From positions 1 to 51,823 of the forward strand of contig JAGVOW010000035.1 in assembly GCA_020052515.1 (NCBI GenBank): a stretch of 51,823 nucleotides of DNA. The letters are read 5' to 3'. Origin of the DNA: Brevinematales bacterium. GTDB taxonomy: Bacteria; Spirochaetota; Brevinematia; Brevinematales; JAOACQ01. The stretch's first letter is position 1; each line of letters starts with the position of its first letter. Below are positions 34,976 through 42,233 of this stretch, piece after piece. The translations under genes were made by a program, and so were the position numbers. Below the pieces are notes generated by a model, which was given only the letters and a program-made list of their open reading frames with translations, was not told the DNA's origin and ran no database searches.

Positions 34976-36706
34976 TTAAGACCCGGCAGGTACGTATTTA
35001 ATGATCTTTTCTTCCGGTGATTCAAAAAACTTCGCGTTAGGAATCTCGCTTTCCACTTTAAAAGCGCTCTTTTTTATATTCAGCAGAGAGCCAGGATAAA
35101 TTTTTTCCTTTACGACAATGAACGGCTCTTCGTCCAGAACCAGCTTTTGCTCAATCTTGCTGGCGTCTTCCATTAGCTCTTTTAATCTTTTATTGAGAGC
35201 TGATTCTTCAGACAAAAGCTCCAGACATTGCTTTCTCCGAAAATCCGGAAGAGTAGACAGATATTTTTTTGGGTCTTCAAACAAAAGCGTCCCAAAAGAC
35301 GAGGACAGTTTGTTCATTACTGCATGAAGCGCTTCTTTCTTCAAATTGATTTCCTGCCTGACCGCTTCCATTTCATGTTCCAGTTCCAGGTTTCTCCCGA
35401 CAGAAAGAACCGTGTTTGGCACTGTCTCCGAACCCACTGTGTTTACCTCAATACGCTTCAGGGCAATCGTTTCCCCTGCCAGAATCTTGCCGTGCTGGCC
35501 TAAAACAAGCACCCGTTGGTTTGAGAACACTCTACTATTAATAATTGAATCCTCAACCACAATTTCTCCCTTTGCTTCCACTTTGGAATGAAGAATAAAT
35601 TTGGCGCGGATGCTGCCTCCCGCTTTAATCGTCGCTGTGCCTTTACCGGAAATTCCCATTTTAACGTCAATGTTTCCCGCAGCCTCTAGTTGCGCGTCAT
35701 CCACACTTTGCTCGACAGTAATATCTCCAGCCGCTTTCACGGAAAAACCGGAATCAACATTGCCCTGAATCAAAACAGAGCCTTTGAAGTCAATATTTCC
35801 TCTTTCGTAGTTGACATCTCCGCTGATAGTCAGAATGGATTTAATTTCCACTCTATTTTTATCAATATCCAGATAACCATCAATGGCCGCGGTAAATATT
35901 TCCGGATTTTTATCTGACTGAATAAAATTATCACCCTTTTCATAACCATTGCTTTTCTGCATAATCGCCGGAACCGGGTTTCCAAAAATGTCTGTCCCAT
36001 CCACCGGCTTTATTTCCTCATACCGCTTTAAAAGCTCCTCTCCTTTGGTGACCTGGATAATAGAATCCCTCTCTTTAAAATCAATCCTTCCATTTTCCAA
36101 TAATTTCCCGGCTTTTTTTGTTGTATCAACGAGCAACTCATAATACTCCGGTCTGCCATGAGCCGGTTCATTTGGCGTTTCCGCGACTTTTAACTTCGTG
36201 ACATGATCCTGAGCGTCAATTTTTGAAAGTTCAGCGATTACAATATTCTGATCTACAGGTGTAACAATATGGCGGCTGGTAATCAAGTCCCCTATTTCTT
36301 TATAAACAGGAAGTTTTCCAGAATTTGTGGGATGAACAAAATAATAGGCTTTTGTTTTATCCTGAGAAATCTGAAAAGGCACAACCACATGCAGTCCATT
36401 CACATTGTCAAGAATAACAAAACCGTAACATCTTGCCTTGAAAGTTTTTGTCGACTCTTCAAATTGGATGCCGTTTCCCGTTTTTAAGTTTGAATAGGGC
36501 AAAATTTTATGGTAATGATACGTCGGATCAACAAATCTTTTTGCGTCTTCCAGATCATTTGCTTCTACTATACGTCCTACCAATTCTTCTTCCGATGTAA
36601 AATTATGATGAGATGAAAGAACGGTATGGACTGCTCCTGCCGCGTCTTTTGATTCAACAAACATCCGGCTGACATGCTCGTCAAAATAAAGTATAAGTGC
36701 CTTCAT
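34976..36706 (-). CDS. FapA family protein (DUF342)
   Basis: The 576-residue protein has the FapA/DUF342 order: a variable N-terminal part (1-180), a segment containing KEGDSIIQVTKGEELLKRYE-like strands and VDGTDIFGNPVP (about 230-250), a right-handed beta-helix core (about 290-430; GSVLIQGNVDSGFSVKAAGD, DGYLDIDKN), and a C-terminal coiled coil (about 440-530). FapA proteins are cytoplasmic or membrane-associated and have been linked to polar flagellum placement in Vibrio, but most homologues are uncharacterised. No flagellar gene is in the window. The gene heads the leftward run; a GGCGGAG-like ribosome binding site precedes the ATG. Confidence 0.75.
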   Translation of the reverse strand: MKALILYFDEHVSRMFVESKDAAGAVHTVLSSHHNFTSEEELVGRIVEANDLEDAKRFVDPTYHYHKILPYSNLKTGNGIQFEESTKTFKARCYGFVILDNVNGLHVVVPFQISQDKTKAYYFVHPTNSGKLPVYKEIGDLITSRHIVTPVDQNIVIAELSKIDAQDHVTKLKVAETPNEPAHGRPEYYELLVDTTKKAGKLLENGRIDFKERDSIIQVTKGEELLKRYEEIKPVDGTDIFGNPVPAIMQKSNGYEKGDNFIQSDKNPEIFTAAIDGYLDIDKNRVEIKSILTISGDVNYERGNIDFKGSVLIQGNVDSGFSVKAAGDITVEQSVDDAQLEAAGNIDVKMGISGKGTATIKAGGSIRAKFILHSKVEAKGEIVVEDSIINSRVFSNQRVLVLGQHGKILAGETIALKRIEVNTVGSETVPNTVLSVGRNLELEHEMEAVRQEINLKKEALHAVMNKLSSSFGTLLFEDPKKYLSTLPDFRRKQCLELLSEESALNKRLKELMEDASKIEQKLVLDEEPFIVVKEKIYPGSLLNIKKSAFKVESEIPNAKFFESPEEKIIKYVPAGS

Positions 36707-36774
36707 TTCTCCGCCTGATCCATATTTTCTTTATTATCGGTAGATAGAGAGAACTAAATTGAGAGATTTTTATT

Positions 36775-36804
36775 TTTGGGTGCAGTTAATTAACCACACC
36801 CAAA
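36775..36804. repeat. Diverged palindrome with ttaattaa core (copy 3)
   Basis: A 30-base palindrome with 13 of 15 pairs matching (arms tttgggtg...gttaa). It shares the gttaattaacc core and a G-rich arm with the copies at 10528 and 32062 but has changed arms. It lies between the divergent fapA and rplU genes, about 27 bases before the rplU -35 box, so here it cannot be a 3' end hairpin of a coding gene. Confidence 0.65.
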
Positions 36805-36830
36805 CATTTTTAATATAAAGCATTTTAAAT

Positions 36831-36859
36831 TTGACAAAAAGGAAGGCGGAATTTAAAAT
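36831..36859 (+). promoter_or_regulatory. Promoter of the rplU operon
   Basis: TTGACA (36831-36836), a 17-base spacer, and TAAAAT (36854-36859) give a near-consensus housekeeping promoter. Transcription should begin near 36866, leaving a leader of about 57 bases before rplU. It would drive rplU-prp-rpmA-dksA-mltG. Confidence 0.75.
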
Positions 36860-36922
36860 ATTACTCTAAATTTTTTGCGGGCATCGTTTTGCTGATATTA
36901 CCTATAAAGAAAGGAGAATTAT

Positions 36923-37303
36923 ATGTACGCTATTCTGGAAATCGGCGGCAAAAGCTATCGTGTAGAAAAAGGAAGCGAAGTTTTAGTAGATTTAATGCAG
37001 GCCCAGGAGGGAGAGAATGTAAAATTTAAAACGGTTTCTTTATACAAGACTGACAAAGAAATTTTGATAGGCCAGCCTTTTGTAGAAAAGGCAGAAGTAG
37101 ACGCAACCGTTGTGACTCCTCTGGTTGCTGGTAAAAAACTTGTAATATTTAAATACAAGCAAAAAACTGCTTATAGAAAAAGAAATGGGCATAGACAGAA
37201 ATACACAAAGTTAAAAATTACAAACATTCATCTGGCAGAGAAAACCGCTTCTGCAAAAGCAGAAAAACCAGCCAAAGCTGAGGCGGAAAGCAAAAGCGAA
37301 TGA
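36923..37303 (+). CDS. rplU: 50S ribosomal protein L21
   Basis: L21 binds 23S rRNA in the large subunit. The first 103 residues match the family from MYAILEIGGKSYRVEKG to KLKITNIHL; HRQKYTKLKI is the conserved C-terminal signature. A 20-residue Ala/Lys/Glu tail ([15 protein letters not shown]) extends beyond the usual end. AAGGAG precedes the ATG. The stop overlaps the prp start by four bases (ATGA). Confidence 0.97.
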   Translation: MYAILEIGGKSYRVEKGSEVLVDLMQAQEGENVKFKTVSLYKTDKEILIGQPFVEKAEVDATVVTPLVAGKKLVIFKYKQKTAYRKRNGHRQKYTKLKITNIHLAEKTASAKAEKPAKAEAESKSE

Positions 37304-37632
37304 TAAAAATAACCTTTTCGATTAATGCTGATGAAATCAGTGTAAACGCGGAAGGGCATGCGCTTTTTGACGCTGAAGGGAAAGATGTTGTCTGCGCTTC
37401 TGTATCAACCCTTCTACAAAGCTGGTACTTTAGTGAAAAAGAGCTTTGTCAAGCTTCTGTAGAAGCTGAGATGAAAAAGGGCTTTTTTAAAAGTAAGATG
37501 AGAAAACACGGAGAAAAAGAAGACTTGTTGTTTCAGTCTCTTGTTCTGAATTTAGCGATTTTAGAAAAACAATTTCCAGATCACATCAAAGTAAATTTGG
37601 AGGAAAAAGATGGCAGGCAGCAGCACTGGTAA
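37300..37632 (+). CDS. prp: Ribosomal-processing cysteine protease Prp
   Basis: Prp (YsxB family) removes an N-terminal extension from ribosomal protein L27 in Firmicutes and relatives. The 110-residue protein has the catalytic His in EGHA (His20) and Cys in [10 protein letters not shown] (Cys32) at the expected spacing. It sits between rplU and rpmA as usual and overlaps rpmA by 23 bases. The L27 encoded here has no extension to cut (see findings), so its substrate is uncertain. Confidence 0.9.
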   Translation: MIKITFSINADEISVNAEGHALFDAEGKDVVCASVSTLLQSWYFSEKELCQASVEAEMKKGFFKSKMRKHGEKEDLLFQSLVLNLAILEKQFPDHIKVNLEEKDGRQQHW

Positions 37633-37855
37633 AAACGGCAGAGATAGTCACTCCAAGAGATTGGGAGTTAAGAAATACGAGGGAGAATTTGTAAAAAGCG
37701 GAAATATTATCATCAGGCAAAGAGGGACAAAATTCCACCAGGGAACAAACATTGGAATAGGAAAAGACCACACTCTCTTCGCTTTAAAAGAAGGGTTTGT
37801 TAAATTTTCAGACAGAATGGGAAGCAAAGTAGTCAATATTGTAGACAAACTTTAA
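37610..37855 (+). CDS. rpmA: 50S ribosomal protein L27
   Basis: The 81-residue protein starts [19 protein letters not shown], the conserved L27 N-terminus that reaches towards the peptidyl-transferase centre, but shorter than E. coli L27 (no HKKAGG). GGAGG lies just before the ATG, and an in-frame stop (taa at 37592-37594) shows that no longer start is possible. The FF-containing prepeptide that Prp cuts in other bacteria is absent. The gene overlaps prp at its 5' end and dksA follows closely. Confidence 0.97.
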   Translation: MAGSSTGKNGRDSHSKRLGVKKYEGEFVKSGNIIIRQRGTKFHQGTNIGIGKDHTLFALKEGFVKFSDRMGSKVVNIVDKL

Positions 37856-37866
37856 TGGGAGGAGCT

Positions 37867-38208
37867 ATGAACTCCAAGAAGCTAGAGTATTACAAGAACA
37901 AACTAAAGACGATGGAAAATGATATTTTAGAAAACATTAAAAGCGAAACCATTGACGAAGAAAACCCTTTTGAAATAGACGGCGATCTGGTAGACCGCGC
38001 GGATGCTTTCAATTCCGCTACTATCAACGAGGGTTTGTCTGCTTCTCAAAAGAAAATGATCGAAGAAATCAGAAGAGCCTATCAAAGAATAAAAGATGGT
38101 AACTTCGGCAAATGTTCCGTATGTGGGGAATCTATTGAAGAAGAGCGGCTGGAAGCGGTCCCCTACGCTGAAAAATGCAAAAAGCATATGAATATTCCCG
38201 GAAAGTAG
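37867..38208 (+). CDS. dksA: DksA/TraR family zinc-finger transcription factor
   Basis: The start at 37867 is preferred over an upstream in-frame ATG (37855, overlapping the rpmA stop) because GGGAGG stands five bases before it. The 113-residue protein has a coiled-coil with the DxxDxA tip motif (DLVDRA, Asp40 and Asp43) that reaches the RNA polymerase active site, and a zinc finger CSVC...CKKH (Cys83, Cys86, Cys104, His107), with His in place of the usual fourth Cys. It likely acts with ppGpp to tune rRNA and ribosomal gene transcription, which suits its place after rplU and rpmA. Confidence 0.85.
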   Translation: MNSKKLEYYKNKLKTMENDILENIKSETIDEENPFEIDGDLVDRADAFNSATINEGLSASQKKMIEEIRRAYQRIKDGNFGKCSVCGESIEEERLEAVPYAEKCKKHMNIPGK

Positions 38209-38223
38209 CTAAAAGAATTTTAT

Positions 38224-39240
38224 ATGAAAAGCAAACCTTTATCCATTTTTTATTTACTGTTTTGTTTTTTTTTATGGGACTGCGGTAATAAAACTCTAAA
38301 TGAAGAAAAAGTTCTTTTTGAGATTAAGAAAGGCGATTCTATTCATATTGTTTCAGAACACTTGAAAAGCGAAAATATTATTCGGAGTCCTTTTAATTTC
38401 AAGCTTTTAGCAAAACTAAAAGGAAAAGATTCAAAATTAAAGTTTGGTGTCTATCAAATCAAAGAAAATGCTTCTTACGCTGAATTAATTGACCTTTTTA
38501 CCTCCGGGCAGATTTATTCTGTTAAGGTCACAATTCCAGAAGGATTCAATATTTTTCAGATTGCCGACCTGCTATCCCAGGAAGGATTAGTGAAAAAAGA
38601 AGTGTTTTTAAACGAAACCATCCATCCATCGATCTACATAGGAGAGTTTCCTTCGATCAAAAACCTGGAAGGATGCCTTTATCCAGACACTTATCTCATT
38701 CCTTATAATTATAACGCCGGACAAATTATTGAATTAATGGTAGAAAATTTTCGCAAAAACGTTTCCAGGGAAACATTGAATCAAATCAAGTCAAAAGGAC
38801 TTAACTTAAACAAAATCCTTATTATGGCTTCGATTGTAGAAAAAGAAGCAAGATTGGAGTCTGAAAAGCCAATTATAGCCGGTGTTTATTACAATCGATT
38901 AAAGAAAGGAATGAAGCTTCAAGCGGACCCTACGCTGATTTACGCGCTCATTTTAAGCGGGCGATACGACGGAGAAATACGCTTCAGGGATTTCCCACTT
39001 GACTCACCTTACAATACTTATAAATGCTATGGCCTGCCGCCCGGCCCGATTGCAAATCCCAGCAAAAGTTCTATTCTAGCCGCAATTCATCCCAAAAATG
39101 TAGAATTCTATTACTTTGTAGCAAAGCAGGATGGAACTCACTACTTTTCTAAAACTCTGCAGGAACACAATCAAGCGGTTTATCAGTATCAGAAACTTCC
39201 AGCTATTGAGAAAAGAAGAAAAAAGAAAGAATCAAGCTAA
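38224..39240 (+). CDS. mltG: Endolytic murein transglycosylase MltG
   Basis: MltG cuts nascent glycan strands and so limits their length. The 338-residue protein has the LysM-like N-terminal part (about 30-100) and the YceG catalytic domain with ASIVEKEA (Glu206/Glu208), VYYNRLKKGMKLQADPT, and SPYNTYKCYGLPPGPIANPS. The N-terminus MKSKPLSIFYLLFCFFLWDC has a single hydrophobic stretch ending in Cys20; it could be a membrane anchor, as is usual, or a lipoprotein signal with an unorthodox lipobox (LWDC). The ribosome binding site is weak; the gene follows dksA by 15 bases. Its 3' end overlaps the convergent PilZ-protein gene by nine bases. Confidence 0.93.
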   Translation: MKSKPLSIFYLLFCFFLWDCGNKTLNEEKVLFEIKKGDSIHIVSEHLKSENIIRSPFNFKLLAKLKGKDSKLKFGVYQIKENASYAELIDLFTSGQIYSVKVTIPEGFNIFQIADLLSQEGLVKKEVFLNETIHPSIYIGEFPSIKNLEGCLYPDTYLIPYNYNAGQIIELMVENFRKNVSRETLNQIKSKGLNLNKILIMASIVEKEARLESEKPIIAGVYYNRLKKGMKLQADPTLIYALILSGRYDGEIRFRDFPLDSPYNTYKCYGLPPGPIANPSKSSILAAIHPKNVEFYYFVAKQDGTHYFSKTLQEHNQAVYQYQKLPAIEKRRKKKESS

Positions 39241-40410
39241 CACTTCCGTGTTTTCGAGCCTCACAACACTTTGAATAAACTCGTCTAATTTGTTTTTATC
39301 TTTCCAGTCAATATTAACCGAGAACTTTACTCCGATCACCCGATATCCTTCCGGAGTATCATCATAAACATTTACAATGGTTGCCATAGTTTTCACAATG
39401 GTATCATCCGGAAAATAAATCTGCACATAAATGCGTTTCATGAGCCGAAGGTATTTATAGAGATCGGGATCTGTCGTCATAAATTTTGCGCCATTTACTC
39501 CAATATCCATAATAGTTTGAGGTTCCTTAGAAACAACCTCGAAAGCGCAACGGGTAAACAAATTCTCTACCGCGTTGATAGCCAGATTGTTTAAACGAAG
39601 GATATTCGACTTGCTGATAGCTTCTTTCATAGAGACTACACGAATCTGCCCAATCACTTCTTCCTCAAAAAGCAGAGGGACCACAGCCTCACTTTTTATA
39701 TTGTTTTTTTTGTAAAAAGCTTTGATTTTGTCCAATTGGGAAAGAATATCCTTAAAATTTGACCCTTCCTCGCTGAGAAGCTTTACATAATCTTCATAAG
39801 TCAATGCTGTATCATCTTTTAAAGATAGATTAGAGGTATTAAAGGCCACAAAAGGTTTTTGAAATTTTCGCAGTAGTTTTACAATGACGCTTTTTTCCGT
39901 ACCGTCAAAAAGCGAAATTTTAGCTAAATCATAATTTTCAGAACGAACCAGGGTACTTTCAATTGTATTCAAAATAAGATGTATTTTCTGCGCCAATTCC
40001 TGATCCTGAATAGTAGGATCCACTATTTTTACTGATATACTGACATACATTTTTGAAATAAATGGATTTCCCGCTACTTTTATACGGACATTTTTACGCT
40101 TCGGATGAGATTTTATACCATCAGGAATAGAAATACTTTTACTGGAAGTGGGAATAGCCGTAAAGAGGTATACATTTCCACCCAGATTAATTTCTGTGTC
40201 CAAAGGGCGCATATTGTAATCGTCTAAAGATAAGCCTGGTTTTGAGCACTCCACTTGAGAAAAATAGATTTGATCGTTTTTCACATCTTTGAAGCGAACA
40301 TTGAATTTAACATCTCTATCTTTTAGAATCCCATTTGCCCCATTGGCGCAAATGATAGAGACAACCTTATAAATTTCCTTCTCGTCCCGATATATTTCTT
40401 CTGTAATCAT
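39232..40410 (-). CDS. PilZ-like domain protein
   Basis: A 392-residue cytoplasmic protein. The N-terminal 90 residues look like a YcgR-N/PilZN beta domain, followed by a HPKRKNVRIKV segment resembling the c-di-GMP-binding RxxxR motif. A central mixed part (about 150-285) contains a helix and GAF-like strands. The C-terminal 100 residues (IMDIGVNGAKFMT, then RIYVQIYFPDD, then VIGVKFSVN) form a second PilZ-like barrel with DIGxxGA in place of DxSxxG. It could be a c-di-GMP effector; the GGDEF-PilZ cyclase at 45.9 kb is a possible source of the signal. Domain borders are estimates and the exact family is uncertain. Confidence 0.6.
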   Translation of the reverse strand: MITEEIYRDEKEIYKVVSIICANGANGILKDRDVKFNVRFKDVKNDQIYFSQVECSKPGLSLDDYNMRPLDTEINLGGNVYLFTAIPTSSKSISIPDGIKSHPKRKNVRIKVAGNPFISKMYVSISVKIVDPTIQDQELAQKIHLILNTIESTLVRSENYDLAKISLFDGTEKSVIVKLLRKFQKPFVAFNTSNLSLKDDTALTYEDYVKLLSEEGSNFKDILSQLDKIKAFYKKNNIKSEAVVPLLFEEEVIGQIRVVSMKEAISKSNILRLNNLAINAVENLFTRCAFEVVSKEPQTIMDIGVNGAKFMTTDPDLYKYLRLMKRIYVQIYFPDDTIVKTMATIVNVYDDTPEGYRVIGVKFSVNIDWKDKNKLDEFIQSVVRLENTEVLA

Positions 40411-40486
40411 ACTATACTCTCAAAAAAAAATGAAGACCTGAACATTATATCGGAAAAAGATCAAAATCCTTTAAATTTACAGACGC

Positions 40487-40804
40487 TTAACCCTTCATAA
40501 TGATTTGTTTCATTTCTCTTCCAGCTTTAAAGAAAGGAGATTTTCGAGAAGGTACTTTTACTTCTTGACCTGTTTTTGGATTTCTAGCGATTCTTGCTTT
40601 TCTTTTTTTAATTCCAAATGTGCCAAAACCTCTGAGCTCAATTCTCTCATTTTCATCTAAATTCTCTATGGATTCTTTCAGCTTTTCAACAAACTTAACA
40701 ATCACAGCGGCCACTTCTTTTCTGGACATGCCGCATTCTCTTATCTCCGAATCCTCATAAACTGAATCCACTATATCTGATTTCGTCATTTTGCTTCTAC
40801 CCAT
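40487..40804 (-). CDS. HU/IHF family DNA-binding protein
   Basis: The 105-residue protein has the full HU fold: N-terminal helices (TKSDIVDSVYE), the strand ERIELRGFGTFGIKKRKARIARNPKTGQ, where RNPKTG is the DNA-intercalating arm tip, and C-terminal PFFKAGREMKQIIMK. It bends and compacts DNA. AGGAGG precedes the ATG at 40804. The gene follows rpsT by 11 bases and probably shares its promoter. Confidence 0.92.
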   Translation of the reverse strand: MGRSKMTKSDIVDSVYEDSEIRECGMSRKEVAAVIVKFVEKLKESIENLDENERIELRGFGTFGIKKRKARIARNPKTGQEVKVPSRKSPFFKAGREMKQIIMKG

Positions 40805-40815
40805 ACAATGGCCTC

Positions 40816-41100
40816 CTAATTTGGCTCTTTGTTAAACATTTTTTTATACAAATGATCCATTCTTGATTTCAATCTGGATGATTTATTCCTTTTGAATATC
40901 CCTTTCGACCAGGCCCTATCAAGCCTTGATTTATAAAAATCCAGAGCTTTTAAGACATCTTCCTGTTTAGGACTCTCTGCATTAAAAACAGTCAAAGTAT
41001 GCTTCTTAAGGTTCTTCATATAGGTCTTTAATGACTTGTTTCTTTCTCTTCTTTTTGCTTCCTGCTTCACTCTCTTTTTAGCAGACTTGATGATTGGCAC
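40816..41100 (-). CDS. rpsT: 30S ribosomal protein S20
   Basis: A GTG start at 41100 is chosen: AAGGAGG lies three bases before it and the protein then begins (M)PIIKSAKKRVKQEAKRRER, the usual S20 N-terminus. The longest frame would add seven residues that overlap the ribosome binding site. It is 94 residues and highly basic, with SRLKSRMDHLYKKMF at the end. GTG/TTG starts are known for rpsT and weaken translation. First gene of the rpsT-HU pair. Confidence 0.93.
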   Translation of the reverse strand: MPIIKSAKKRVKQEAKRRERNKSLKTYMKNLKKHTLTVFNAESPKQEDVLKALDFYKSRLDRAWSKGIFKRNKSSRLKSRMDHLYKKMFNKEPN

Positions 41101-41133
41101 ACGTCCCTCCTTTTCATACAATCATTAGCCAAT

Positions 41134-41162
41134 ATTTTATTCTATATTATAGATTTAGTCAA
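41134..41162 (-). promoter_or_regulatory. Promoter of rpsT
   Basis: On the minus strand TTGACT (41162-41157), a 17-base spacer and TAAAAT (41139-41134). The predicted start near 41127 leaves a leader of about 27 bases. It is back to back with the ruvB promoter, with only five bases between the two -35 boxes. Confidence 0.75.
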
Positions 41163-41167
41163 ATTTT

Positions 41168-41196
41168 TTGTTAAAAATCCTTACCTGTTTTATAAT
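41168..41196 (+). promoter_or_regulatory. Promoter of ruvB
   Basis: TTGTTA (41168-41173), a 17-base spacer and TATAAT (41191-41196). Transcription would begin near 41203, giving a leader of only about 17 bases that just includes the AAAGAGG ribosome binding site before the ATG at 41220. Confidence 0.75.
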
Positions 41197-41219
41197 ATTG
41201 GCCTCAGAAAGAGGTTTTT

Positions 41220-42233
41220 ATGATTGAAGAAAAGCTCACTACCGCAGATTTCCTCAAAACAGACATAGATGACACGCTTCGCCCGCAGAGTTTCGCTGAT
41301 TTCATTGGCCAAAACAAGGTAAAAGGCAATATAAAAGTATTTGTTGAAGCCGCGAACATCCGAAAATCTACATTGGATCACACCCTGCTCTATGGCCCGC
41401 CCGGACTTGGAAAAACCACGCTGGCCAAAATCATTTCCAACGAACTGGGGAAGATTATCAAGATTACCAGCGCTCCCGCTATTGAAAAACAGGGCGACTT
41501 GATGGCTATTCTCACTACCTTAGATGAAGGGGACATTCTCTTTATTGATGAGATTCATCGCCTCAAGAAAGTGCTGGAAGAAATTCTTTATTCGGCGATG
41601 GAAGACTTCAAAGTGGACATTGTCATTGGAGAGGGCACTGGAGCCAGGACTTTAAGGCTCGCGGTGCCTCACTTTACACTGATCGGCGCTACCACACGCG
41701 TCGGATCGATCACAGGGCCTTTGCGCTCCAGGTTTGGCATCATAGAAAGGCTTGATTTTTACGACACGGAAAGTATAAAGAGGATATTAGAAAGAAGCTC
41801 TGGGATTCTTAAAGTAAATATCAATCCTGAAGGAATCACAGAGGTCGCAAAGCGCTCGAGAGGCACTCCCAGAATAGCAAACCGCCTTCTAAAACGCATC
41901 AGCGATTTTTGCCTGGTAGAGAAAAAGAACCTCATTGATAAAGAGTTTGCGGACTACGCTCTCCTCCAGCTGGAGGTAGATGAAAAGGGGCTGGACGCTA
42001 TGGATAGAAAAATACTCAAAATCATTATTGACCACTACGAAGGCGGCCCGGTAGGCGTATCGGCTATCGCGGCGGCAGTGAGTGAAGAAGCGGAAACGAT
42101 TGAAGACGTCTATGAGCCTTTTTTGATTCAGCAAGGATTCTTAAAGAGGGGACCGCGAGGCAGAATGGCTTCCAGCGCGGCATACGAGCACATGGGATAC
42201 CCCTGCAAAAAAGAAGAATCATTATTTCAATAA
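41220..42233 (+). CDS. ruvB: Holliday junction branch migration ATPase RuvB
   Basis: RuvB hexamers pump DNA through the RuvA-Holliday junction complex in recombinational repair. The 337-residue AAA+ protein has Walker A GPPGLGKTT (Lys65), Walker B FIDEIHR (Asp110, Glu111), sensor 1 GATTR, the arginine-finger segment GPLRSRFG, and the winged-helix C-terminus (GPVGVSAIAAAVSEEAETIE). ruvA and ruvC are not adjacent. The last seven bases overlap the end of the convergent dnaE gene. Confidence 0.97.
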   Translation: MIEEKLTTADFLKTDIDDTLRPQSFADFIGQNKVKGNIKVFVEAANIRKSTLDHTLLYGPPGLGKTTLAKIISNELGKIIKITSAPAIEKQGDLMAILTTLDEGDILFIDEIHRLKKVLEEILYSAMEDFKVDIVIGEGTGARTLRLAVPHFTLIGATTRVGSITGPLRSRFGIIERLDFYDTESIKRILERSSGILKVNINPEGITEVAKRSRGTPRIANRLLKRISDFCLVEKKNLIDKEFADYALLQLEVDEKGLDAMDRKILKIIIDHYEGGPVGVSAIAAAVSEEAETIEDVYEPFLIQQGFLKRGPRGRMASSAAYEHMGYPCKKEESLFQ

